DNA of 64,000 nucleotides from Winogradskya humida (GTDB lineage: Bacteria; Actinomycetota; Actinomycetes; Mycobacteriales; Micromonosporaceae). A program made the position numbers and the translations under genes. Location: NCBI RefSeq assembly GCF_016862215.1, contig NZ_BOMN01000092.1:81362-145361 (forward strand), written 5' to 3'. Below, one piece after another: positions 7,501-16,396 of the stretch (position 1 is its first letter; each line of letters begins with the position of its first letter). Under the pieces are notes generated by a model. That model was not told the DNA's origin. It did not search any database and was given only the letters and a program-made list of their open reading frames with translations.

Positions 7501-8526
7501 ATGAAGGCTGTCGTGTACGACGCCCCGCGCCAGTACGCCGTACGGGAGATCCCGCAGCCCGAGGCCGGCGCCGGTGAGGTGCGGATCAAGGTGCGCCAGG
7601 TCGGCGTGTGCGGCACCGACCTGCACATTCACGCCGGCGACTTCAACGCCGTGTTCCCCCTGATCCCGGGGCACGAGCTGGTCGGCGTCGTCGATCAGCT
7701 CGGTGCGGGCGTCACCCGGTTCGTGCTCGGCGAGCAGGTCACCGTCAATCCGAACGTGCACTGCGGCCTGTGCGATTACTGCCGGGCCGGGCGGCTCATC
7801 CTGTGCGAGAACCTCAAGGGGTACGGCAGCAACTTCCCCGGTTTCTTCGCCGAGTACGTGACAGCACCCGAGACCCTGGTGTTCTCCGTCGAAGGCCTGC
7901 CCGCGGACACGGCGGTGTTCACCGAGCCGGCCGCCTGCGCCATGCACGGCCTGGAGACACTCGCCCTGCGCCCCGGGTCGAGCGTCCTGGTCCTCGGCGC
8001 CGGTCCGACCGGGCTGCTGCTCGCCCAGCTCATCGCGAGCGGCGGCGCGTCCTCGGTCACGGTCGCCGCGCCGTCGCAGTTCAAGCTCGACACCGCGATC
8101 GAGCTCGGCATCGACAACACGGTGCTGATCAACCGCGACGACGCCGAGGGCAACCTCGCCGCGTTACGGCAGGCCTCCCCCGGTGGCGCCGGCTATGACG
8201 TGGTCGTCGAGGCGACCGGGTCCCCGGCGATCGGCGAGTTGTGCGTTCCGCTCACCCGCAACGGCGGCACCGTGCTGGTCTACGGGGTCACCCGTGCGGA
8301 GGAAATCGTCAGTTTCCATCCCTTCGACGTGTTCCGGCGCGAGATCACCATCAAGGGATCGTTCGCCGAGATCACGTCGTTCGCGGCGGCGATCGCCGCG
8401 CTGCGCGGTGGGCGGGTGGCCACCGGAGGCATCATCACCCACCGCTTCTCCCTGGACGACTACGCCAAGGCGCTGGACGCGCTGGAGCACGACCCCGCCG
8501 TACACAAAGTCGTGATCGTCCCGTAA
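7501..8526 (+). CDS. Zinc-dependent medium-chain polyol/sugar dehydrogenase
   Basis: 341 residues, standard for the sorbitol/threonine dehydrogenase branch. Catalytic zinc ligands are C37, H58-E59 and E142; the structural zinc lobe has C88, C91, C94 and C102; the NAD(P) motif GAGPTG is at 166-171. First gene of an operon with a CUT2 sugar importer, so it most likely oxidises an imported polyol to a ketose that the kinase-aldolase then processes. The exact substrate cannot be read from sequence; galactitol-, arabinitol- or iditol-like polyols are candidates. Regulated by the two LacI-type operators just upstream. Confidence 0.92.
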   Translation: MKAVVYDAPRQYAVREIPQPEAGAGEVRIKVRQVGVCGTDLHIHAGDFNAVFPLIPGHELVGVVDQLGAGVTRFVLGEQVTVNPNVHCGLCDYCRAGRLILCENLKGYGSNFPGFFAEYVTAPETLVFSVEGLPADTAVFTEPAACAMHGLETLALRPGSSVLVLGAGPTGLLLAQLIASGGASSVTVAAPSQFKLDTAIELGIDNTVLINRDDAEGNLAALRQASPGGAGYDVVVEATGSPAIGELCVPLTRNGGTVLVYGVTRAEEIVSFHPFDVFRREITIKGSFAEITSFAAAIAALRGGRVATGGIITHRFSLDDYAKALDALEHDPAVHKVVIVP

Positions 8527-8558
8527 GCAGCCCCTCCACCGGAAAGGTGACCCCCCAC

Positions 8559-9335
8559 ATGGCACCCCTTCTCGAGGCGCGTGGCCTGAGCCGGAGCTTC
8601 GGACACGTACGCGCACTGGACAACGCGTCCTTCGACATCGACGCCGGCGAGGTCGTCGCGCTCATCGGTGACAACGGCGCCGGCAAGTCGACGATGGTCA
8701 AGGCGCTGACCGGCAACCTGGATGTCGACTCGGGCGAGCTGCTCTACGACGGCCGCCCGATCGCCATCACGTCGCCGCAGCAGGCGTCCGCGCTGGGGAT
8801 GGAGGTCGTCTACCAGGATCTCGCGCTGGCACCGCACCTCAACCCCGTACAGAACATGTTCCTCGGCCGGGAGATCCCCCGCCGCGGCCTGCTCGGCAAG
8901 CTCGGCTTCATGGACGACAAGACGATGCGCGCCCGGGCCGAGCAGGGGTTCCGCGAGCTCGGCGGCACGGTCCGCTCGCTGACCGCGCAGGTCGGCGCGA
9001 TGTCCGGTGGCCAGCGTCAGCAGATCGCCATCGTCCGCGCGATCAGCTGGGCCGACAAGGTCGTGTTCCTCGACGAGCCCACCGCCGCGCTCGGCGTGGT
9101 GCAGACCCGCAACGTGCTCGACACCATCAAGCGGGTCCGGGACAAGGGCATCGCCGTGGTGCTCATCTCCCACTCGATGCCGCACGTGCTCGAGGTCGCC
9201 GACCGGGTGCAGGTCATGCGGCTGGGCACCCGCGTCGCGACGCTGAAAAGCGCGGGAACGAGCGTGGAAGAGCTGGTCGGCGCGATGACCGGCGCCCTGG
9301 ACAGCACGATCACCCGCAAGGAAGGCGTGTCATGA
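8559..9335 (+). CDS. ABC sugar importer ATPase, single-domain CUT2 type
   Basis: 258 residues. Walker A GDNGAGKST (37-45), signature SGGQRQQ (149-155) and Walker B VVFLDEP (168-174) are intact. CUT2 (ribose-family) importers usually have a double ATPase of about 500 residues; this one has a single domain, like the fructose-type FrcA proteins, so two copies should pair. ATG 8559 has GGAAAGGTGA upstream. Its stop overlaps the permease start (ATGA), showing coupling. Confidence 0.92.
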   Translation: MAPLLEARGLSRSFGHVRALDNASFDIDAGEVVALIGDNGAGKSTMVKALTGNLDVDSGELLYDGRPIAITSPQQASALGMEVVYQDLALAPHLNPVQNMFLGREIPRRGLLGKLGFMDDKTMRARAEQGFRELGGTVRSLTAQVGAMSGGQRQQIAIVRAISWADKVVFLDEPTAALGVVQTRNVLDTIKRVRDKGIAVVLISHSMPHVLEVADRVQVMRLGTRVATLKSAGTSVEELVGAMTGALDSTITRKEGVS

Positions 9336-10411
9336 GCGTGATCACCCCGACCGGGCAGGCCACCGATCCGGAGGCCGCCGTGGACAAGCCGAAGGCAGAC
9401 TCGTACCTCAAGCGGATCGCCAACCTGCAGCAGGTGTGGATCCTCGGGGTCCTGCTCGTCATCATCGTCGCGTTCTCCGTGGCGGCCGGCGACAAGTTCC
9501 TGTCGGTCAGCAACTTCTCGCTGATCGCGCAGAACGTCGCCGTCTGGGCGGTGCTCGGCGTCGGCATGACGTTCGTGATCATCACGTCCGGCATCGACCT
9601 GTCCATCGGCTCGGTGCTGGTGTTCTCCTCGGTCATCGCGGCGAAGGTCATGCAGTCCGCCGGCGGGGACGGCTGGTCCACCGCGCTGATCGGCGTCGCC
9701 GCGGCGCTGGTCGCCGGGATCGCGTGGGGCTCGCTCAACGGGTTCCTGATCGCGAAGGCGAAGATCCCGCCGCTGATCGTGACGCTCGGGGCGCTGTCCG
9801 TCGCGCTCGGCCTGGCCCAGGTGGTCACCGGGGGCATCGACATCCGCTCGGTGCCGGAGGTCCTCACCGACTTCAACATCTACATCAAGATCCTCGGGAT
9901 CCCGGCGCTGCCGTTCGTCGCCCTGATCGTGCTGGTCATCGGTGGCGTCGTGCTTCACAAGACCAAGTTCGGCCGATACACGTACGCCATCGGCTCGAAC
10001 GAACTCGGCGCGCGACGCGTCGGCATCAAGGTCGACCGGCACCTGGTGTTCGTCTACGGGCTGTCCGGGGCGATGGCCGGGCTCGGCGCGATGTTGTCGC
10101 TCGCGCAGTTCGGCACGACCACGATCGCCGGGCAGTCGCTGACCAACCTCAACGTCATCGCGGCCGTCGTCATCGGCGGAACCTCGGTCTTCGGCGGCGA
10201 GGGCTCGATCTTCGGCACCGTCATCGGGCTGTTCATCCCCGCCGTGCTCCAGGCCGGCTTCGTGATCGTCGGCGTCGAGTCGTTCTGGCAGGGCGTCGCC
10301 GTCGGCTCCGTGCTGGTCGCCGCCGTCTACGTCGACCAGTCCCGCCGGGCCGCGGCGCTACGAGGCGCCGCCCGGAAACCACTGCTCTCCGTTCTCGGAC
10401 TCAAAAAGTAA
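9332..10411 (+). CDS. ABC sugar importer permease (CUT2, RbsC/FrcC-like)
   Basis: 359 residues with about ten hydrophobic segments; GVGMTFVIITSGIDLSIGSV (about 78-97) is the hallmark of the ribose-family permease, and ANLNVIAAVVIGGTSVFGGEGS-like sequence near 270-290 is the second conserved loop. Forms the membrane channel with the single-domain ATPase and the binding protein on either side. The unusually hydrophilic N-terminal 30 residues (TDPEAAVDKPKADSYLKR) are cytosolic. Confidence 0.93.
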   Translation: MSVITPTGQATDPEAAVDKPKADSYLKRIANLQQVWILGVLLVIIVAFSVAAGDKFLSVSNFSLIAQNVAVWAVLGVGMTFVIITSGIDLSIGSVLVFSSVIAAKVMQSAGGDGWSTALIGVAAALVAGIAWGSLNGFLIAKAKIPPLIVTLGALSVALGLAQVVTGGIDIRSVPEVLTDFNIYIKILGIPALPFVALIVLVIGGVVLHKTKFGRYTYAIGSNELGARRVGIKVDRHLVFVYGLSGAMAGLGAMLSLAQFGTTTIAGQSLTNLNVIAAVVIGGTSVFGGEGSIFGTVIGLFIPAVLQAGFVIVGVESFWQGVAVGSVLVAAVYVDQSRRAAALRGAARKPLLSVLGLKK

Positions 10412-10422
10412 GGACCCCCGAT

Positions 10423-11460
10423 ATGAAGCGAACCACCACTGTCGCGGTCACCGCCGCCGGAATAGCCCTCGCCACCGCGCTGTCGGCGTGCACGAGCTCG
10501 AAGCCCGCCGAGAACGCGGCCGGCAGCGCCGCCGACCCGAGTGCCCCGGCCGCGTCGGCCGCCGCCCCGGTGGACAAGGCGGCGAAGGACTACAACATCC
10601 AGTTCATCCAGGGTGTCGCCGGCGACGAGTTCTACATCAGCATGCAGTGCGGCGCGCAGGCCGAGGCCGCCAAGCTCGGTGTCACGGTCACGACGCAGGG
10701 CCCGCAGAAGTTCGACCCGACGCTGCAGAAGCCGATCCTCGACTCGGTGGTGGCCGCGAAACCGGACGCGATCCTGATCGCGCCGACCGACGTCACCGCG
10801 ATGGAGGCCCCGCTCAAGGCGGCGGCCGCCGCCGGGATCAAGGTCGTGCTGGTCGACACCACCACCGAGAACCCGTCCTACGCGACCGCCGCGATCGCCT
10901 CCGACAACGAGGGCGGCGGCAAGGCGGCATTCGACGCCATCAAGGCGCTCAACCCGAACGGCGGCAAGGTCATGGTGATGTCGACCGACCCCGGCATCTC
11001 CACCGCCGACGCCCGGGTCAAGGGTTTCGAGGAGGCGGCGAAAGCTGACTCCGCGTTCTCGTACCTGCCGGTGCAGTACTCCCACAACGACGCGGCCACC
11101 GCGGCCAACCTGATGAGCTCCGCGCTGCAGAAGGACCCCGACATCGTGGGCGTGTTCGCCGCGAACCTGTTCGCCGCCGAGGGCACCGCGACCGGTGTGC
11201 GCCAGGCCGGCAAGACCGGCAACGTGAAGATCGTCGGCTTCGACGCGGGCCCCAACCAGATCAAGGCGCTCAAGGAGGGCACTGTGCAGGCCCTCGTCGC
11301 GCAGCAGCCCTCCGGCATCGGCAAGGACGGCGTCGACTCGGCCGTCGCCGCCCTCGACGGCGGCACGGTGAACCCGAAGGTGCAGACCGGCTTCAGCACG
11401 ATCACCAAGGACAACGTCGACACCGAGGGCGCCGCGGCGGCGTACCAGTCGGCTTGCTGA
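10423..11460 (+). CDS. Sugar ABC transporter substrate-binding lipoprotein (RbsB-like)
   Basis: 345 residues. Lipoprotein signal with lipobox LSAC (Cys23), an Ala/Pro/Ser-rich tether to about 45, then a periplasmic-binding-protein type I fold: FIQGVAGDEFY, PDAILIAPTDVTAMEAPLKAA, DNEGGGKAAFDAI, GFDAGPNQIKAL. Captures the sugar or polyol outside the membrane for the adjacent permease. Start ATG 10423 with AAGGAC upstream. The last gene of the 7501 operon; a strong hairpin follows. Confidence 0.93.
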   Translation: MKRTTTVAVTAAGIALATALSACTSSKPAENAAGSAADPSAPAASAAAPVDKAAKDYNIQFIQGVAGDEFYISMQCGAQAEAAKLGVTVTTQGPQKFDPTLQKPILDSVVAAKPDAILIAPTDVTAMEAPLKAAAAAGIKVVLVDTTTENPSYATAAIASDNEGGGKAAFDAIKALNPNGGKVMVMSTDPGISTADARVKGFEEAAKADSAFSYLPVQYSHNDAATAANLMSSALQKDPDIVGVFAANLFAAEGTATGVRQAGKTGNVKIVGFDAGPNQIKALKEGTVQALVAQQPSGIGKDGVDSAVAALDGGTVNPKVQTGFSTITKDNVDTEGAAAAYQSAC

Positions 11461-11480
11461 TCTGACCCCCACCGGCCCGG

Positions 11481-11512
11481 GCCGGGCGGCACAGCGAAAG
11501 CAGCCGCCCGGC
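11481..11512 (+). terminator. Terminator of the sugar-uptake operon
   Basis: Perfect 10-bp GC stem (GCCGGGCGGC / GCCGCCCGGC) with a 12-base loop, 20 bases after the binding-protein stop, followed by CTTCCGT. Confidence 0.75.
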
Positions 11513-11622
11513 CTTCCGTCATGCCCGGATCGCGCCGGCGATGACGTCGAAGAGGGCGCAACTTCGTGCCCCGTGGCCAGATCCGGCCGCCCTCGCCATC
11601 TGCTGCAAACGAATCGAGGGCG

Positions 11623-12615
11623 CTAGGCGGGTGGGTGGCCGACCTTGCAGGACTCGCGTTCGATGAGGGTGACGTCGAGGATGGTGGTTCGTTTGAGGCG
11701 GCGTTTGGGGTGCTCGACGCGTTCGAAGACGCGTTCGGCGGCGTAGCGGCCGAGTTGGCCGGGGTCCTGGTCGATGACCGTGAGGGTGGGGCGGAGGCGG
11801 TCGGCCATGGGGAAGTCGCCGAAACCGACGACGGCGAGCTCGTCCTCGGGCAGGACGTAGACGAGCAGCATGGAGCTGCGGGCGTTCGCCGAGAAGATGG
11901 CGGTGGGCGGGGCCTGCAGGGCTCGCAGGCGGGTGATGGCGGCCTGGGTGGTGTCGCGGTCGCTGACGTAGACCGAGACCAGCGTGTCGTCGGGGGTGAT
12001 GCCGGCTTCCGCGAGGGCTCGGCGGTAACCGGCGAGGCGGTTGATCTCGGTGGAGAGGTGGATCATGTCGCCGACGTACGCGATGCGGCGGTGGCCGTGC
12101 TCGATGAGGTGGCGGGTGGCGAGGTAGCCGCCGGCCTCGTCGTTGTCGGCGAACGTGTCGGCGGACAGGCCGATCGGAGCGCGGTCGACGAAGACGACCG
12201 GCGTGCTGTCCTTCCACCGTTTGAGCCACGAGTGGTCGGTGCCGATCGGGGCGACGACGAGGCCCGCGAGCCGGCGGCTCAGCAGGGATTCGAGGATGTC
12301 GCGCTCGCGGGCGGGGTCGTTGCCCAGGTTGGTGAGCAGGGTCGCGGTGTCGCGGCGGGCGGCGACGTCGTCGACGGCGCCGGCGATCGCGGCGAAGTAG
12401 GGGTCGACGACGTCGGGGACGGCGACGCCGATGGCCGACGACTTCCCGGAGCGGAACGTCGTGGCGAGGATGTTGGGGACGTAGTTCAGCTCCCGCATGA
12501 CCTGTTCCACGTGGGCGCGGGTCTCGGGGAGCACGTGCGGGTCGTCGTTGAAGACCCGGGAAACCGTCTTCGCGCTCACACCGGCGCGGGCGGCGACATC
12601 GCGCATCGTCGCCAT
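11623..12615 (-). CDS. LacI-family repressor of the sugar/polyol regulon
   Basis: 330 residues. N-terminal LacI helix-turn-helix TMRDVAARAGVSAKTVSRVFND (about 3-25) with hinge helix, then a ligand-binding core (AIGVAVPDVVDPYFAAIAGAVDD, GFGDFPMADRLRPTLTVIDQD). ATG 12615 is chosen because GGAGG lies five bases upstream; an earlier GTG overlaps that site. It sits between the importer operon and the kinase-aldolase gene, and the shared CACCGG-centred palindromes upstream of both units are its probable operators. No copy precedes its own gene. Confidence 0.92.
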   Translation of the reverse strand: MATMRDVAARAGVSAKTVSRVFNDDPHVLPETRAHVEQVMRELNYVPNILATTFRSGKSSAIGVAVPDVVDPYFAAIAGAVDDVAARRDTATLLTNLGNDPARERDILESLLSRRLAGLVVAPIGTDHSWLKRWKDSTPVVFVDRAPIGLSADTFADNDEAGGYLATRHLIEHGHRRIAYVGDMIHLSTEINRLAGYRRALAEAGITPDDTLVSVYVSDRDTTQAAITRLRALQAPPTAIFSANARSSMLLVYVLPEDELAVVGFGDFPMADRLRPTLTVIDQDPGQLGRYAAERVFERVEHPKRRLKRTTILDVTLIERESCKVGHPPA

Positions 12616-12643
12616 GGGCACCTCCGCCTGTCCTAAATGTCAG

Positions 12644-12678
12644 AGCCGCCGCAGCATATCTGACGTGCTGCGACGGCT
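12644..12678 (-). terminator. Terminator of the kinase-aldolase gene
   Basis: 13-bp stem with one mismatch (AGCCGCCGCAGCA / TGCTGCGACGGCT) and a 9-base loop, about 20 bases past the stop of the minus-strand kinase-aldolase gene and before the repressor gene's ribosome site. Confidence 0.6.
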
Positions 12679-12698
12679 TGGAGCTACTCGGGCAAAGA

Positions 12699-14963
12699 TC
12701 AGTGGCGGCCGTCCACGACGTCGGCGAGCTCGCGCAGGCGGGGCAGGGCGCGCTTGGTCAGGTAGTCCTCGCGCAGGTCGTGCGACACCGACAGGCTGTC
12801 CTTCCACAGGGAGCGGCCGGCCATGGCTCCGGCGGCGCCGTTGGCCATGGCGGTGGTGACCTGACCGAGGAACGTCTCGTGGTCGACGCCGGCGGAGAGC
12901 ACCGCCCACGGGACGCCGTTCGCCGCGGCGGTCACAGCGGCGCATGCCTCGGCCGAGCCGGGGTACTGCAGCTTCAGCACCTTGGCGCCGCAGTCGACGG
13001 CCAGCTTCGCGCCATCGGCGACCAGGCTCGGGAACGCCGCCGCATACTCCCCGGCGGTTTCGTCCTCGAGCTGGTAGGTGAGCAGCTCGACGATCAGCAG
13101 GACACCTTCGGCCGTACATTCGGTGATGAGTTTGCGCATCTCGCCCGCGACGCGGGAGTGGGCGTCCTGCTTGTCGGGGCGGGTGTACCAGAGCATCTTC
13201 GCGACGTCGCCGCCCAGCTCGCGGACGGTTTTCGCGCTGACGCCGGGGACGAAACGGGTGTAGCGCAGCCCGTCGGTCGTCTCGAAGCCGGACGCGTCGA
13301 GACCGACGACCAGGGAGGTGCCGCGGGCGAGGACGCCGTCGTCGACGATGCCGGGCAGCGCCACCTCGGGGTCGAGCAGGATGGCGGGGGCGTTGTTGGC
13401 GAGATAGCGCAGCAGGTCCGCCTTGGCCTCGGCGAGCTCGGCCGTGCTGATCGACTCGGGGCCGCCGGGGGCGTCCTTCATCGCGGCCTTCATGCCGTTG
13501 CGCTGGTCCGCGGCGACGATGAGCATCCGGCCGGCCGGGGTGGAGATCGCGGACATGCCGCGGCGTTCGATGGTGGTGAGCGGGTTCACGGTACGGTTCC
13601 AATCTTCGGTGGGGATGGTGCTCAGCAGCCGGACGGCGGCCCTCGTGGCGCCGTACGCGGTTTCCTGTTCGCGGGTGGACGCGGTCATCGCGGGCAGGGC
13701 GTGCGCTCGTGCGCGCCGCACCGCGGCCATGCCCGCCCAGCCGCCGGTCAAGGTGGCGGTCACCGCTGGGGGCAGCTCCCGGTCCATGGCACCGATCAGC
13801 AGCCCGATCTCGTCGTTGCTGTGCCGCAGCACGGCGCTGAACAGCTCGGCGGGGCTGACCCCGTCGGTGCGCACGGTCAGCTTCAGCACGCCGTCGTCGT
13901 TGCGGGCGCCGGACACGTGGATGGCGCCGGCGGGCAGCGCGCCCTCGTAGGGCAGGGCCATGACGGCGGCGTCGAGGACGTCGCGCCCGGCCCGGTCGTT
14001 GATCCCGGCGGACTGCAGGACCCGGCGCAGCAGCAGGCCGGTCTTGACGCCGGCGACGAGGACGTGTTTGCCGGGGACGACGTGCCGGACCTCGTTGATC
14101 AGGTGCGCGGCGAGCCGGCCGCGGGCCTCGTAACCGAGCGGCGCGTCGATGACCCGGAGCAGGACCTCGGCGGTGCCCAGCGACACGTGGTAGTGGTCCG
14201 CGGGCAGCCCCCCGGTCGCCTCGGCAGCGACGAGGTGGTCGTGGCCGGCGACGGTGAGCAGCGCGCCGGCGAGGTTCGCGGGGACGGCGCCGTGGATCTC
14301 GCCGAACGGGCTGCCCGCGTCGACCAGCGGTGGCAGGAACGTCTCGCCGACACCGAGGACGTGCAGCATCTCGGTCCAGGGACGGCCGGTGTCCTGGTCG
14401 ATCAGCCCCGTCCGCGACGTCAGCGAATATTCCACGGCGGTGTGACCACCGAGGGACGCGGTGACGAACTCGGGCAGGTTGAGCCAGCGCAGCCCGGCCA
14501 GGTCAAGACCCTGATCCCGCAGGTACGCCAGCTTCGCCACGCTGACCTGGGCGCCCAGCGGCAGCCCGGTGCGCCCGGCGAACTCGGCGCGGATCGTGGC
14601 AGGGAACGCCGCTGCCTGGGCGGCGCCGCGCGGGTCGAACCACGCGAAGGCGGGGGCGACGGCGAAACCGGAGGCGTCGACGAGCATCCCGGTCTCGCCC
14701 ATCCCGGAGACGGCGACGGCGGCGATCGGCGCGCCGGTCACCTCGGCGACGCGGTGCGCGGTGGTGTCGGCCAGGGCGCGGACGGCGCCGAGCAGCGCGT
14801 CGGCGTCCATCTCGGTCGTGCCGCCCGGGCCGGACCGCCACGGGGTCGGGACCTGCGCGGCGGCGACCTCGGTGCCGGCCGCGTCGGTGACGAGCATCTT
14901 CATGGCGGTGCTGCCCAGGTCGATGCCCGCGACCAGGGGCGCCGGGGCGCCGGCGGAATCCAT
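12699..14963 (-). CDS. FGGY-family sugar kinase fused to LacD-type ketose-phosphate aldolase
   Basis: 754 residues, two enzymes in one chain. Residues about 10-460 are an FGGY (xylulokinase-like) kinase: GIDLGSTAMKMLVTD at the phosphate-binding start, the catalytic GHDH at about 240-243 and TGGWAGM near 406. Residues about 470-754 match tagatose-bisphosphate aldolase LacD: AADQRNGMKAAM (484-495), DPEVALPGI, KVLKLQYPGS and LSAGVDHETF followed by GAAGAMAGRSLW. It should phosphorylate a ketose and cleave the product into triose units. ATG 14963 has GGGAGAA upstream; a further ATG at 14999 overlaps the operator and has no ribosome site. Divergent from the phosphatase fusion gene; operators lie between. 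Confidence 0.9.
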   Translation of the reverse strand: MDSAGAPAPLVAGIDLGSTAMKMLVTDAAGTEVAAAQVPTPWRSGPGGTTEMDADALLGAVRALADTTAHRVAEVTGAPIAAVAVSGMGETGMLVDASGFAVAPAFAWFDPRGAAQAAAFPATIRAEFAGRTGLPLGAQVSVAKLAYLRDQGLDLAGLRWLNLPEFVTASLGGHTAVEYSLTSRTGLIDQDTGRPWTEMLHVLGVGETFLPPLVDAGSPFGEIHGAVPANLAGALLTVAGHDHLVAAEATGGLPADHYHVSLGTAEVLLRVIDAPLGYEARGRLAAHLINEVRHVVPGKHVLVAGVKTGLLLRRVLQSAGINDRAGRDVLDAAVMALPYEGALPAGAIHVSGARNDDGVLKLTVRTDGVSPAELFSAVLRHSNDEIGLLIGAMDRELPPAVTATLTGGWAGMAAVRRARAHALPAMTASTREQETAYGATRAAVRLLSTIPTEDWNRTVNPLTTIERRGMSAISTPAGRMLIVAADQRNGMKAAMKDAPGGPESISTAELAEAKADLLRYLANNAPAILLDPEVALPGIVDDGVLARGTSLVVGLDASGFETTDGLRYTRFVPGVSAKTVRELGGDVAKMLWYTRPDKQDAHSRVAGEMRKLITECTAEGVLLIVELLTYQLEDETAGEYAAAFPSLVADGAKLAVDCGAKVLKLQYPGSAEACAAVTAAANGVPWAVLSAGVDHETFLGQVTTAMANGAAGAMAGRSLWKDSLSVSHDLREDYLTKRALPRLRELADVVDGRH

Positions 14964-14997
14964 CACAGGAGTTCTCCCTAGCCGCAGGTGAGTGACC

Positions 14998-15064
14998 ATG
15001 TCACCGGTGTCGTGGATTACATCATGTCACCGGTGTCGCGAATAGCCATGACACCGGTAACATG
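14998..15064. promoter_or_regulatory. Three LacI-type operators in the divergent promoter
   Basis: ATGTCACCGGTGTCG at 14998-15012 and 15024-15038, and CATGACACCGGTAACATG at 15047-15064, spaced 26 and about 23 bases apart. They fill the gap between the kinase-aldolase gene (minus) and the kinase-phosphatase gene (plus), and match the pair upstream of the importer operon, so one repressor probably silences all three units. Confidence 0.75.
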
Positions 15065-15069
15065 GCCTC

Positions 15070-16308
15070 ATGATGTGGCGCCCGTCAACGGATTGTCAAC
15101 CGGCCGGACCCGTCGTGATCGCCGTCGCCGGCACTGCCGGCAGCGGCAAGACGACACTCGGCCGTGCCCTCGCGACAGCCCTCGCGGCGCCCCTGCTCGA
15201 CCTCGACGCGATCACCAATCCGCTGCTCGACGCCCTGCCCGCGGACACCCTCGGCGGGCACTGGCTCGCCGCACCGCACCGCGACGCCGTCCGCTCCGGC
15301 CGCTACGCCGCCCTGCGCTCCGTGACCGGCGACGTCGTCACGACCGCGGGTCACGCTGTGCTGGTCGCCCCGTTCACCGCCGAGCTACGCGGCGGCGAGG
15401 AATGGGAGCTGCTCCGCGACGCCGCCGGCAAAGCCGAGCTCCACGTCGTCCACCTCGTCGCCGGCCCCGACCTGCTCGACGCCCGCCGCGCACAGCGGGC
15501 CGCAGATCGCGACCAGCACCGCGCGCCGGACGTGCCCACTGCTCCCCCGGCCATACCCGTCATCACGGTCGACGCGGAGCTCACCACCGAGCAGCAGCTG
15601 GTGCGGGTGCTGGTCGCGCTCGGGCGGCGTACCCCCATCGGGGTCTCGAATGCCGTGCTCCACCGCGACTTTGACGCCGTCCTGTTCGACCTGGACGGCA
15701 CGCTCGCCGACTCCACCGCCTCGGTCCTGCGCTCGTGGCGCCGCTTCGCCGCCGAGATCGGCATCCCCGCCCGGGCCGTCGCCGAGAACCACGGTCAACC
15801 GGCCCGGCACCTGCTCGCCAAGCTGCTGCCGCCCGAGCGCGTCGAGGCCGGCCTGACCCGGATCACCGACATCGAGATCGCTGACGCGCAGACCCTTCCG
15901 CGTACGCCCGGAGCCCTCGCGTTCTACGAAAGCGTCCCCGAGTCACGCCGCGCCATCGTGACGTCCGGCGCCGCCCGCCTTGCAACGGCTCGGCTGCACG
16001 GCGCGGGCATCCCGGTGCCGCCCGTCATGGTCACCGCGGACGACATCCGGCGCGGCAAACCCGACCCGGAGCCGTACCTGCTCGCCGCCCGGCGCCTCGG
16101 CGTCGACCCGCAACGCTGCCTCGCCGTGGAGGACGCGGTCGCCGGGATCCGCTCGGCGAAGGCGGCGGGCTGCGCGGTCATCGCGATCACCGGCACGTCT
16201 CCGGCGGACGAGCTCCACGAGGCCGACCTGATCGTCGACGCCCTGGATCAGCTGCGCGTCGAGGCCACCACGAGCTTGCGGATCAGCTCCGTACAGGGCG
16301 TCGGCTGA
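15070..16308 (+). CDS. P-loop sugar kinase fused to HAD-superfamily sugar phosphatase
   Basis: 412 residues. Residues 15-190 are a gluconokinase/shikimate-kinase-like P-loop domain (GTAGSGKTT at 21-29) and residues 200-400 a HAD phosphatase of the beta-phosphoglucomutase type (DLDGT at 207-211, VTSGA near 300, GKPDPEPY near 320, AVEDAVAGIRSAKAAG). Opposing activities in one protein suggest phosphate recycling or detoxification of a dead-end sugar phosphate. The start is within five bases of the third operator with no Shine-Dalgarno, so it is probably leaderless. Co-regulated with the sugar genes. Confidence 0.88.
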   Translation: MMWRPSTDCQPAGPVVIAVAGTAGSGKTTLGRALATALAAPLLDLDAITNPLLDALPADTLGGHWLAAPHRDAVRSGRYAALRSVTGDVVTTAGHAVLVAPFTAELRGGEEWELLRDAAGKAELHVVHLVAGPDLLDARRAQRAADRDQHRAPDVPTAPPAIPVITVDAELTTEQQLVRVLVALGRRTPIGVSNAVLHRDFDAVLFDLDGTLADSTASVLRSWRRFAAEIGIPARAVAENHGQPARHLLAKLLPPERVEAGLTRITDIEIADAQTLPRTPGALAFYESVPESRRAIVTSGAARLATARLHGAGIPVPPVMVTADDIRRGKPDPEPYLLAARRLGVDPQRCLAVEDAVAGIRSAKAAGCAVIAITGTSPADELHEADLIVDALDQLRVEATTSLRISSVQGVG

Positions 16309-16396
16309 GGAAGACGGCCCGAGGCAAAAGCAGCTGGCGTTCGCTGACGCCGAGCCGAGCTGCGGCCGTACCCGTGGAAGGTTGCCGGGCACGCCT

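Noticed and set aside
12678..14981. 767-codon open frame opposite the kinase-aldolase gene
   Set aside because: Same antisense effect; no motif, and the minus-strand protein has clear FGGY and LacD signatures.
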